This document shows, in pieces, positions 1 to 7,058 of a stretch of DNA of 64,000 nt. The notes under the pieces were generated by a model. The model did no database searches. It saw nothing but the letters and a program-made list of their open reading frames with translations, and had not been told where the DNA came from. The position numbers and the translations under genes were made by a program. The stretch comes from Methylobacter sp. (GTDB taxonomy: Bacteria; Pseudomonadota; Gammaproteobacteria; Methylococcales; Methylomonadaceae). The DNA lies in assembly GCA_030653175.1 (NCBI GenBank), contig JAURZV010000031.1:102074-166073 (forward strand). Direction: 5' to 3'. How positions within the stretch are numbered: position 1 is the first letter of the stretch; every line of letters begins with the position of its first letter.

Positions 1-147
1 CGCGTAGTAGCCGGCAAACTGGAATGAATGCAACCACTTGAGTTGCAAGGAAACCTTTTCGGCAGGCTGTGCAAGTTCCGCCAATAAAGGTGATGAACAG
101 AACGCCAGATACAATAAAGCAGCCAACCGGAACAAGGGCATAAGCAT
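1..147 (-). CDS. NMT1/THI5-like substrate-binding domain protein, 5' end only
   Basis: This gene runs off the left edge; 49 codons are visible reading leftward. The first ~23 residues form a hydrophobic signal peptide (Leu/Ala/Phe-rich, ending SSPLLA). It is followed by VSLQLKWLHSFQFAGYYA, a close match to the opening of NMT1/THI5-like periplasmic binding domains. That fold binds thiamine-precursor or other small ligands. It occurs both as a free ABC-transporter binding protein and as the sensor part of GGDEF or histidine kinase proteins, so the full architecture cannot be told here. A second in-frame ATG at 141 is an alternative start. The gene diverges from the DUF475 gene at 414. Confidence 0.75.
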   Translation of the reverse strand, partial: MLMPLFRLAALLYLAFCSSPLLAELAQPAEKVSLQLKWLHSFQFAGYYA

Positions 148-322
148 CAGTGTGTGAAAACTTGTAATTCTAGCATTTTGGCATCGGTATGGTATGTCTG
201 TAATTTAATGCTTACGATTTTTTTCTTTTAAAAGGTTATCACCACGAAGACTTTTAAGCGTCTGTTTACCAACATTCCGCGCTTAACCGATATTTGGGTT
301 CTGATGTCGTTTGCGAGTAATG

Positions 323-341
323 AAAAGCTACCGCAGCTTTT
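323..341. terminator. short hairpin, weak terminator candidate
   Basis: AAAAGCT at 323-329 pairs with AGCTTTT at 335-341 around a 5-base loop, and further T residues follow on the + strand. The stem is only 7 bp. It lies in the divergent spacer 148-413, so a terminator role is not required and it could equally be incidental. Confidence 0.25.
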
Positions 342-413
342 TATAAATATTGATTTTAAATCAAATACACCTATAGTTGCCTGACAAAAATAACTAACCT
401 TTTAGAGTACACT

Positions 414-1421
414 ATGCAACATTTTCGTCTTTCTTTTTTCGTCACCGCAGTCTGTTTGGCGGCAGCATTTTATTGGGGGGGAATAATGGGGGCTTTTATC
501 GCCATTATTCTCGGAGTTCTCGAAGTCAGTTTATCATTTGATAATGCAGTTGTTAACGCATCAATTTTAAAGCGTATGGATGACCGCTGGCAGAAGTATT
601 TTTTAACCTGGGGTATTTTGATTGCCGTTTTTGGTATGCGCCTGCTGTTTCCTATCGTGATTGTTTCGGCGGCCACCGGTATCGGATTTATGGGCGTAAC
701 CGATATGGCGTTAAACGACACTGCGACTTATGCCAAACATTTAGATGCATCGCATGTACAAATTGCGGCATTCGGCGGCATGTTCCTGCTGATGGTGTTT
801 TATTCGTTCATCTTTGATGAAACCAGGGAATTACATTGGCTGGGCTACGTAGAAGAAAAAATGTCTTCATTCGGAAAGCTTGAAGCAATTGAAATTATCA
901 TGGCATTAGGGCCGCTGTTAATCATTCAAAACTACCTGCCCCGGGAAATCCGTTTGGATGCGCTGGTTGCAGGCGTCACAGGGGTTATTTTATATGTGAT
1001 CGTGGACAGTCTTGCGACCTTGTTTGAGCATGAGGAAGAAGGCGAAGAGGTCGTTGCGGTGCTCAAAAAAAGCGGCATGATGAGCTTCATCTATCTTGAA
1101 GTATTGGATGCGTCGTTTTCATTTGACGGCGTGATCGGCGCGTTTGCGATCACCCGGGATGTGGTCATTATCATGCTGGGATTGGCTATCGGCGCGATGT
1201 TTGTGCGAAGCCTGACGGTTTATCTGGTGCGGAAAGGTACGCTGGATGAATATGTGTTTCTGGAGCATGGCGCTCATTATGCCATTGGGGTACTGGCGGG
1301 CATCATGCTGATCAGCATGACCCATCATATTCCTGAGGTTATAACCGGCTTGACGGGTGCACTGTTGATAGCATTATCGGTGATTTCATCGATCCGTTAC
1401 AAGAAAAAACAGGCGGCTTGA
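414..1421 (+). CDS. DUF475 family integral membrane protein (TerC-related)
   Basis: The 335-residue polytopic membrane protein has about nine hydrophobic segments. Two internally related motifs, EVSLSFDNAVVNA (residues 37-49) and EVLDASFSFDGVIGAF (229-244), are the signature of the DUF475/TerC superfamily, whose paired acidic motifs lie in the membrane and are thought to handle metal ions. An acidic cytoplasmic stretch, HEEEGEE, is at ~206-212. Substrate is unknown; TerC relatives are linked to Mn export or tellurite resistance, and that link is family knowledge only. The start ATG at 414 has a weak upstream purine stretch. The gene is monocistronic: the following genes lie on the other strand. 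Confidence 0.85.
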   Translation: MQHFRLSFFVTAVCLAAAFYWGGIMGAFIAIILGVLEVSLSFDNAVVNASILKRMDDRWQKYFLTWGILIAVFGMRLLFPIVIVSAATGIGFMGVTDMALNDTATYAKHLDASHVQIAAFGGMFLLMVFYSFIFDETRELHWLGYVEEKMSSFGKLEAIEIIMALGPLLIIQNYLPREIRLDALVAGVTGVILYVIVDSLATLFEHEEEGEEVVAVLKKSGMMSFIYLEVLDASFSFDGVIGAFAITRDVVIIMLGLAIGAMFVRSLTVYLVRKGTLDEYVFLEHGAHYAIGVLAGIMLISMTHHIPEVITGLTGALLIALSVISSIRYKKKQAA

Positions 1422-1468
1422 ATTAGGCTAAAAAATTATTTACCACAGCACTCAGCGAAAGATGATAT

Positions 1469-1502
1469 GAATGCCATTCAGGATACCATTTGGCCTGGAT
1501 GC
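1469..1502. repeat. Stray copy of the 3' end of the Tim44-domain gene
   Basis: These 34 bases match 2174-2206, inside the Tim44-domain gene, with two substitutions and one single-base gap. The match stops abruptly on both sides. The two copies bracket the toxin-antitoxin pair, which suggests a duplication associated with its insertion. Confidence 0.7.
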
Positions 1503-1507
1503 AGTGC

Positions 1508-1809
1508 TTAGCGCAGCCGACGCCGGATTTTACTTGGGTTCGCTTTGCCGTGAGTGCAAGCCAAAACAGTAACAACCGAATCTTCCACGCGATACCAGAC
1601 TAAGAACGGGAAGCAATGCAATATCGCACGCCGGATGTTGCGGTACACAATTGGATAGATGAGCGGTGTTTCGGCGAGCTGAGCCAAAACACCGCTTAAC
1701 TCGTGGTGGAATTTGGCGGGGCCAAGCCGATTTGCTGCTCCTCGTACCAGACTTGAGCCTCTGCTACATCAAGCTCAGCAGCCCGGCGAATATAGACCGT
1801 AAAACTCAA
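1508..1809 (-). pseudogene. ParE/RelE-type toxin, frameshifted
   Basis: The reading frame begins at TTG 1809, overlapping the antitoxin stop in a TTGA arrangement. It reads as a ParE-family N-terminus (YIRRAAELDVAEAQVWYEEQ) and then stops early. The remainder of a ParE/RelE toxin continues in another frame: KFHHELSGVLAQLAETP, then IVYRNIRRAILHCFPFLVWY and a C-terminal HGKANPSKIRRRLR. The total span is 302 nt, one base short of a 101-codon frame. The break falls at the GGGG run at 1718-1721, where one extra G would restore a 100-residue toxin. It is either a genuine inactivating frameshift or a homopolymer sequencing error. Confidence 0.8.
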
Positions 1810-2027
1810 GGCAGTTGCCGCTTAAGACGCGCCTGAACCTCAGACCAGAGGCTTTGATCACCGGGATTTAGCTCCATGTCCGCCAAACGAGTATCCAGTA
1901 AAACCTTTTCTTCTTCTGACACAGGTACGTCATCAGGAGATAAGGTTTCCCAAACAGCCCCGATTAGCTCAATACGCTCGGCGACACTGAGCGTCTTTAC
2001 TTGCGAAATGAGTGCATCGTTAATCAT
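1806..2027 (-). CDS. Addiction-module antitoxin (PF09720-type, ~75 aa)
   Basis: This 73-residue acidic protein begins MINDALISQVKTLSVAERIE and ends with a WSEVQARLKR helix. That pattern is characteristic of the short putative addiction-module component family encoded immediately before ParE-like toxins. It is expected to bind and neutralise the toxin and to repress its own promoter. Its stop overlaps the toxin start, so the pair would be translationally coupled. The toxin frame is broken, so this may now be an orphan antitoxin. AGGTAAC lies a few bases upstream of the ATG as a ribosome-binding site. The 2028-2156 spacer holds no other gene. Confidence 0.85.
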   Translation of the reverse strand: MINDALISQVKTLSVAERIELIGAVWETLSPDDVPVSEEEKVLLDTRLADMELNPGDQSLWSEVQARLKRQLP

Positions 2028-2156
2028 GAGAAAAGTTACCTGTTGCTGCCTAATGTAAGGCTAACCGGGCGCGCACGGAAAGCAGGAAAATAAACCGCAT
2101 TTTACGCGCTTTAGTCGAGCACCCTGTTAGGCTCACTCCTATTTGTAAAAATTGAA

Positions 2157-3101
2157 TTAATCTGCTAATTGCTGAATGCCATCCAGATACCATTTGGGCT
2201 GGATGCTGACTTTCGGTTTAATAAAATGCCAGACTTCCCGGACTTGCTCAGCCTGGGCGTTGCTGTCTTCGCGCATGATGGAATCGAACAGTACCACTGC
2301 TTCAAGTTCCGAGCCGACTTCCCTGACTTCCAGCAGTTCCGCTTCCAGCTTAAGTAATTCTGTGCGGTTCTCAGTACCGGATGCTTTAAGCTGATCCTGA
2401 ATTTCGGCAAATACCTTATCCGTTGTTAAGCCTCTTATTTCGGCAAGATCACGTTCATCCCAGGCTTTTTGCAGATTAGTAAAGGCTATCTTGGCGCCGA
2501 TCAGAAAGGCCTTTTGGTCAAAGTCAGCCGGAACGGTCGCTGCACCAACTTCTGCGTCCTGTTGAGCGGATTGACCGCGGGACCCGGATGCGGCGGCATT
2601 GTGTTTATTTCCGAACAGAATATCCGTATCGAAACCGGCCTGAGCAGTCTGGTTTGGCGGTGACTCCTGATAGTTGTTATCGGCTGTCCGGTTATAGACA
2701 GGTCGCTGTGCAGAGACCGCTTTTTTAGCGGCAAACCATTTGTAAAGTAAAAAGGCAATCCCGCCAAAAACAAGGATGTCCATAAAGTTAATGCCCTGAA
2801 AGCCGCCGCCTGCAAACAGCGAGCCTAATAACCCGCCCAGCGCCAAACCGCCCAACATGCCCATTAAACCGCTACGACCGGCCCCCGCAGGTTTGGCGGC
2901 CGGGTTTGGCGTAGCGGCTTGTTGCTGGTTGGCAGGGCGAGCGGGTGGGGTTGCAGAGCGTTGATACGGTGCGCTGTAGGAAGATCTGCCGCCAAAAGAG
3001 CTGCCGCCGCCGAAACGTTTGGCATCCGCGTCCGACATCCCGCCTAACGTTAAGGAAAGACCTATTAATAAAGTAGCAATAATTCCGGTATATTTGTTCA
3101 T
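2157..3101 (-). CDS. Tim44-like domain membrane protein
   Basis: The 314-residue protein has an N-terminal signal or anchor segment and then a low-complexity Gly/Ser/Pro/Gln region (residues ~28-75). Glycine-rich hydrophobic stretches follow (~78-128, including DILVFGGIAFLLYKWFAAKK). The C-terminal Tim44/MBA1-type domain (~190-312) includes DFDQKAFLIGAKIAFTNLQK, DERDLAEIRGLTTDKVF and a terminal PKWYLDGIQQ. Bacterial Tim44-domain proteins of this layout are inner-membrane proteins of unclear role. The domain is related to the mitochondrial import-motor subunit. The gene is divergent from the His-rich protein gene at 3259, with a 157-bp spacer. Part of its 3' coding end is copied at 1469-1502. 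Confidence 0.85.
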   Translation of the reverse strand: MNKYTGIIATLLIGLSLTLGGMSDADAKRFGGGSSFGGRSSYSAPYQRSATPPARPANQQQAATPNPAAKPAGAGRSGLMGMLGGLALGGLLGSLFAGGGFQGINFMDILVFGGIAFLLYKWFAAKKAVSAQRPVYNRTADNNYQESPPNQTAQAGFDTDILFGNKHNAAASGSRGQSAQQDAEVGAATVPADFDQKAFLIGAKIAFTNLQKAWDERDLAEIRGLTTDKVFAEIQDQLKASGTENRTELLKLEAELLEVREVGSELEAVVLFDSIMREDSNAQAEQVREVWHFIKPKVSIQPKWYLDGIQQLAD

Positions 3102-3258
3102 ACATTTTCAAGTTTAGTCAGTTGAATCATGCCGACTGTTCCTGTCGTGCACTCTTCGGGTCGATGTTTGCTGCTTCAGGCAACAAGTCAGGTTCATACC
3201 TTATTGGGGTGAATAATTAAACAACAAGTTGTTAATTGCTTTTTAATAGCATAGCATT

Positions 3259-3663
3259 GTGAGTATGTTTTCAGCACTACGCAAATTTCTCTTTATTTTT
3301 CTGGCAATACTGCAACTGATTGCACCGTTGGTGCATGCGCATGCCGGAGAGAAAAATTCAGACTTTGGGCTGCATATCCACGGTCTTGAAATGCATGGTG
3401 TTGAGCATGATGCCCTTGTGTTTCATGCAGTCAATTATGATTTCAGTTCTGAAGGGATCATAGTCGGTATCGATGCCGGAATGAAAAGTAAGCAAGTTAA
3501 TACAGTTGCGGATTCAAATAATAGTCACTATCTGCATCAACAGGCTTCAGCATTTAATGCTGCAATATCCCCTTTTGATACTAATTTTTCCCCGCAACCG
3601 ACGCAGTTTGTCTGTCGGCTGTTTATTCCCTCGTTATCCCCTCGCGCGCCTCCTGCTCAATAA
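3259..3663 (+). CDS. Small exported His-rich protein, first gene of metal-efflux cluster
   Basis: The 134-residue protein has a clear signal peptide (KFLFIFLAILQLIAPLVHA). A histidine-rich segment follows: HAHAG, HIHGLEMHGVEHD and FHAVNYD within residues ~26-65. I recognise no named family. Histidine clusters just after export and a location directly ahead of a HupE-like permease and an RND metal pump suggest periplasmic metal binding, which is an inference. The start is GTG at 3259; an ATG two codons later at 3265 is equally possible. No cysteine-based lipobox is seen. Confidence 0.65.
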   Translation: MSMFSALRKFLFIFLAILQLIAPLVHAHAGEKNSDFGLHIHGLEMHGVEHDALVFHAVNYDFSSEGIIVGIDAGMKSKQVNTVADSNNSHYLHQQASAFNAAISPFDTNFSPQPTQFVCRLFIPSLSPRAPPAQ

Positions 3664-3712
3664 GCCTTCCTTCGTTTCGTAGAAACGTGATTTATCGCGT
3701 CTTTACATTAAC

Positions 3713-3726
3713 GCGGTCAAAACCGC
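3713..3726. promoter_or_regulatory. GCGGT/ACCGC hairpin upstream of DUF3147-hupE
   Basis: GCGGT pairs with ACCGC around a 4-base loop and is followed by GCATTGAGCTTACTCCT. A near-copy stands at 5754-5769, ahead of the outer-membrane efflux gene, also followed by GCATCGAGCTCGACCT. A larger imperfect palindrome (GATTTATC 3689-3696 with GATAAATC 3750-3757) encloses it. It could be an operator or a small repeat; the sequence does not decide. Confidence 0.35.
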
Positions 3727-3850
3727 ATTGAGCTTACTCCTAATCTTAGTGATAAATCGTACTGGGTAGCCCTTGATTAGCAAAGGGTTCTGCCGTTTCA
3801 AAACTGTACATTTTCAAAGTAAGATGGGGATAAAATAACGGTGGCACAAA

Positions 3851-4201
3851 ATGAGCTACACAATAATCAAGATTATTATCACGAGCCTGCTTATCGTGGC
3901 GATATCGGAACTATCTAAACGAAATTCATTGCTTGGCGCCTTATTAGCTTCGCTGCCGCTCATATCCGTTTTAGCGATGCTCTGGCTTTATATTGATACC
4001 AAAGATGTTGCGAAAGTGTCTGATTTGGCAACCAGCGTTTTTTGGCTAGTCATCCCCTCCCTGATTTTTTTTATCAGCTTACCTGTTTTGCTAAAGAAGG
4101 GGCTTAATTTTTATCTGAGCATGGGACTTTCAATGTCAGTGACGGCAGGATGTTATTTCTTAATGATCACACTATTGACGCGCTATGGCACTAAGCTATA
4201 G
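3851..4201 (+). CDS. DUF3147 family membrane protein
   Basis: This 116-residue protein has four hydrophobic segments. The sequence SELSKRNSLLGALLASLPLI near residues 20-39 and the overall length fit the DUF3147 family of small inner-membrane proteins. The function of the family is not known. The ATG at 3851 follows GGTGG. It lies 187 bp after the His-rich protein gene and 48 bp before the HupE-like gene, within what looks like one metal-handling operon. Confidence 0.75.
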   Translation: MSYTIIKIIITSLLIVAISELSKRNSLLGALLASLPLISVLAMLWLYIDTKDVAKVSDLATSVFWLVIPSLIFFISLPVLLKKGLNFYLSMGLSMSVTAGCYFLMITLLTRYGTKL

Positions 4202-4249
4202 ACATCGAAGCAACATTATCCCAATAACTTGAAACAGGATTTTTTAACT

Positions 4250-4951
4250 ATGACACCCCCAATACAACGACCGGCTTGGCTTATTGGCTTGCCGTTTTTT
4301 TTACTTCTCCTAAGCCCAAGTGTCCTTGCTCATGGCGTTGACGCGAATACCGAACGTTTTTTATTGGCAAACCAGGGCGTAGCCGTTGGGCCGTTTCTTT
4401 ATATCGGGGCCAAGCACATGGTAACCGGATATGATCACCTGTTGTTTCTGATTGGCGTGATTTTCTTTTTGTTCCGCACCCGGGATGTGTTGATTTATGT
4501 CAGCTTGTTCACCTTGGGACATAGCTTGACGCTATTATTCGGTGTGTTAAACAACATGGCGGTCAATCCTTTTCTTATCGACGCCATTATTGGGCTTTCC
4601 ATTGTCTACAAAGGCTTTGATAACTTGGGCGGTTTTCGTCGATTGTTCGGCTTTCAACCGAATACAAAAATCGCTGTGATGGTTTTCGGCTTGTTTCATG
4701 GTTTTGGACTCGCCACCAAATTGCAGGACTTTTCGCTGCCTCAGGCGGAGTTATGGAAAAATTTATTGGCCTTCAATGTCGGGGTGGAGATAGGCCAGTT
4801 TGTTGCCTTGCTGTTTATCTTGATTGCCCTCGATTTTTGGCGCAGGCACAAGAGTTTTTATACCTTTTCAACGGCCGCCAATACGCTTTTAATGACGGGC
4901 GGCCTGATTCTGTTCGGCTACCAAATAACCGGCTATTTAATTAACGGATAA
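4250..4951 (+). CDS. HupE/UreJ-type metal permease
   Basis: The 233-residue protein has a signal-like first segment ending in SVLAHG and about six more membrane segments. Conserved histidines lie in GAKHMVTGYDHLLFLIGV, FTLGHSLTLLFG and FGLFHGFGLA. This is the pattern of the HupE/UreJ_2 family, whose members move nickel or cobalt or are fused to metal-enzyme loci. I chose ATG 4250 over an in-frame TTG at 4229 because AGGA lies at the right distance and the signal peptide then starts normally. It is 4 bp from the next gene. Which metal it carries cannot be told from sequence alone. Confidence 0.8.
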   Translation: MTPPIQRPAWLIGLPFFLLLLSPSVLAHGVDANTERFLLANQGVAVGPFLYIGAKHMVTGYDHLLFLIGVIFFLFRTRDVLIYVSLFTLGHSLTLLFGVLNNMAVNPFLIDAIIGLSIVYKGFDNLGGFRRLFGFQPNTKIAVMVFGLFHGFGLATKLQDFSLPQAELWKNLLAFNVGVEIGQFVALLFILIALDFWRRHKSFYTFSTAANTLLMTGGLILFGYQITGYLING

Positions 4952-4955
4952 ATTC

Positions 4956-5594
4956 ATGAATAACATCAACCCACCCGTTCAATCGTTAAAATCTCTGATC
5001 ATTGCCACCGCATTTGCAATGCTATTGGCCGCCCTTATTTTAATATCGGCTGTACTGCCGGCAGAATACGGTATCGACCCAACCGGAATGGGCAAAATGA
5101 TGGGATTAACCGCTTTATCCGCACAAACAAAAGCAACGGGTCAACCGCTCGCCATCACTTGCCCGGTTCTGGTTCTGCCGCCGCAACCCGCTGAAATAAG
5201 CGGTCAGGATCAAAAACAGGCAACTAATCAATCTACCGGCTCGACTGAAACCGCTACAAAGGAACAACGGCCTCAGTGGCAAGATTCGGTCAAAATAATG
5301 ATTCCTGCCGGGAAGGGCCTGGAATATAAATTCCATCTGGTGAAAGGCGCATCGCTGGAGTATTCATGGGCTACTGACGGAGCCAAACTCTATTTTGATT
5401 TTCACGGCGAACCCCAAGGCGATAAGACAGGTTACTTCAAAAGCTTTAAGGAGAGTACCGATAATCAAGCCAACGGTACTTTGACGGCTCCCTTCGAAGG
5501 CCCTCACGGCTGGTACTGGGAAAACAAAACCCGATCTCCCGTGACTATCATCCTGAACACCAAAGGCTCCTATCGGATTTTAGGTCTGATGTGA
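4956..5594 (+). CDS. Membrane-anchored periplasmic protein associated with metal-efflux loci
   Basis: The 212-residue protein has one N-terminal transmembrane anchor (residues ~15-35, IIATAFAMLLAALILISAVL). A Pro/Gln/Thr-rich linker follows (~60-105), then a soluble C-terminal domain with VKIMIPAGKGLEYKFHLVKG and GPHGWYWENKTRSPVTIIL. The same arrangement, often annotated as transmembrane anchor protein, is found beside HupE-like and CzcCBA genes in other proteobacteria. The biochemical role is unknown. Its ATG lies 4 bp after the HupE-like stop, so the two are almost certainly co-transcribed. About 190 bp without a gene separate it from the RND genes. Confidence 0.7.
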   Translation: MNNINPPVQSLKSLIIATAFAMLLAALILISAVLPAEYGIDPTGMGKMMGLTALSAQTKATGQPLAITCPVLVLPPQPAEISGQDQKQATNQSTGSTETATKEQRPQWQDSVKIMIPAGKGLEYKFHLVKGASLEYSWATDGAKLYFDFHGEPQGDKTGYFKSFKESTDNQANGTLTAPFEGPHGWYWENKTRSPVTIILNTKGSYRILGLM

Positions 5595-5753
5595 TGGCGT
5601 ATGTCATTGCAGATGCCGGTAACAGTATTATGTGCAGTCATAAATTGCCGCATTTAATACCGCAATCTCCGCATGTCCTGTTCAATAATTCTTGTTGATT
5701 TTATAGGTTCGGCAGCAGAACTTATATTGTTTTTCCTATCGTTTATGTATAGC

Positions 5754-5769
5754 GCGGTCATAAAACCGC
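5754..5769. promoter_or_regulatory. Second GCGGT/ACCGC hairpin, just upstream of the efflux outer-membrane gene
   Basis: GCGGT at 5754-5758 pairs with ACCGC at 5765-5769. The element ends about 15 bp before the ATG at 5784 and is a near-copy of the hairpin at 3713-3726. Its position next to the start codon would allow an effect on translation as well as transcription, but this is untested inference. Confidence 0.35.
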
Positions 5770-5783
5770 ATCGAGCTCGACCT

Positions 5784-7058
5784 ATGTTTTTTTTGAACCT
5801 TTTCAGAAGGCTCATTCCTCAGTTCCTGCTAGGGAATATTGTTTTTTTGATGGCGATAACACTCAGCTTTGCCGATTCGGCATATGTTGTCGAACATCAT
5901 GACCCGATTGAAAGTGATGCAACTTTGAGTTTAGCTAAAGTCGTCGATTTAACGCTGGAGAAATACCCCGATGTAACCTGGCTTAATTCTCTGGAACAAG
6001 AAGCGGCGGCTCTTTCGCTGCGCGGCGATAGCTGGACAGCCGGTGCATCGCAAGCAGGGCTTCGCTTTCAGGAAGCGACCGGCGGCACCTTGCATTATAT
6101 CGATGCCGCGGTGCAAATACCGTTATGGAACTTGGGCCAGCGCGATGCGCAGCAAACAGTCGCAAAGCAAGCGGAAAACAGCATAATGTCACAATCGGAT
6201 GCGATTAAATTACGAGTGGCGGGGCTGATTAGGGGCGCCTTGTGGAATATTGCACTGGCCAACTTAAGTTATGAACAGGCAAAAATCGAGCTTACTATTA
6301 CCGATCAGTTAGTGGCTAAAGTACAGCGGCGTGTCGAGTTGGGCGACTTGCCCAGAGCCGATTTATTGTTGGCGCAATCGGAGTCGCTGCAAAAACGCTC
6401 AGTGCTAACTCAAGCTGAAGCGGAATTAATGCATGCCCGCAAACGTTATGCCGGCATCACTAAAATCACTAAAATCCCCGGCGATTATCAGGAAAAGCTG
6501 GTTGGGTTAACTGAGATTCAGCAAAATCATCCTGCCTTAGCCGCCATTAACAGCCAGATTGAACGCAAACAGGCGGAACTCAATGCGATTAAGTTAGTGG
6601 GTTCCGGCCAGACCAATGTTGCGGTTGGCATCAACAGTGACCGGTTCACCAATGATCCTCGAAGTAATCAAACGGAAAGCTTCAACATCGGCGTTACCGT
6701 TCCTTTCGGAGGCAGTGCGCATCTGGCGCCACAGGTTGCCGCCGTTAATGTCGAATTAAATAAACTGATTGCAGAACGAGAACAATTGTCCCGTGATCTG
6801 GAACAGGCGCATCACGAAGCTGAGCATAATCTGGAAGTGAATCGGGTCGAGCTGGGCATTGCCGATGAGTTAAAGCAGGTTGCCGAAGAACATTTAAAAA
6901 TGACTCAGTTAAGCTTTTCGGTCGGGGAAATCGATTTGATGGATTTGTTAAAAATCCAGTCCAGAACCCAGCAAGCCGTGTTGAATGCCAAGCAACGGGC
7001 GGTGATGCTGCAACGCGATATAGCGCTTTATAATCAGGCCGTAGGAGTTATGCCATGA
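5784..7058 (+). CDS. TolC/CzcC-type outer-membrane efflux protein
   Basis: From ATG 5784 the protein is 424 residues with a signal peptide (MFFLNLFRRLIPQFLLGNIV, then a hydrophobic core ending SFADS). The frame is open back to 5673, but that extension contains no signal and the 5784 start is preferred. The body has the paired helical repeats of outer-membrane efflux proteins: LTLEKYPDVTWLNSLEQEAA, RVELGDLPRADLLLAQSE and the second-repeat FSVGEIDLMDLLKIQSR. Charged helical stretches alternate with short beta segments. It would form the outer-membrane channel of the tripartite metal pump. Its stop overlaps the adaptor start (ATGA at 7055-7058). Confidence 0.88.
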   Translation: MFFLNLFRRLIPQFLLGNIVFLMAITLSFADSAYVVEHHDPIESDATLSLAKVVDLTLEKYPDVTWLNSLEQEAAALSLRGDSWTAGASQAGLRFQEATGGTLHYIDAAVQIPLWNLGQRDAQQTVAKQAENSIMSQSDAIKLRVAGLIRGALWNIALANLSYEQAKIELTITDQLVAKVQRRVELGDLPRADLLLAQSESLQKRSVLTQAEAELMHARKRYAGITKITKIPGDYQEKLVGLTEIQQNHPALAAINSQIERKQAELNAIKLVGSGQTNVAVGINSDRFTNDPRSNQTESFNIGVTVPFGGSAHLAPQVAAVNVELNKLIAEREQLSRDLEQAHHEAEHNLEVNRVELGIADELKQVAEEHLKMTQLSFSVGEIDLMDLLKIQSRTQQAVLNAKQRAVMLQRDIALYNQAVGVMP

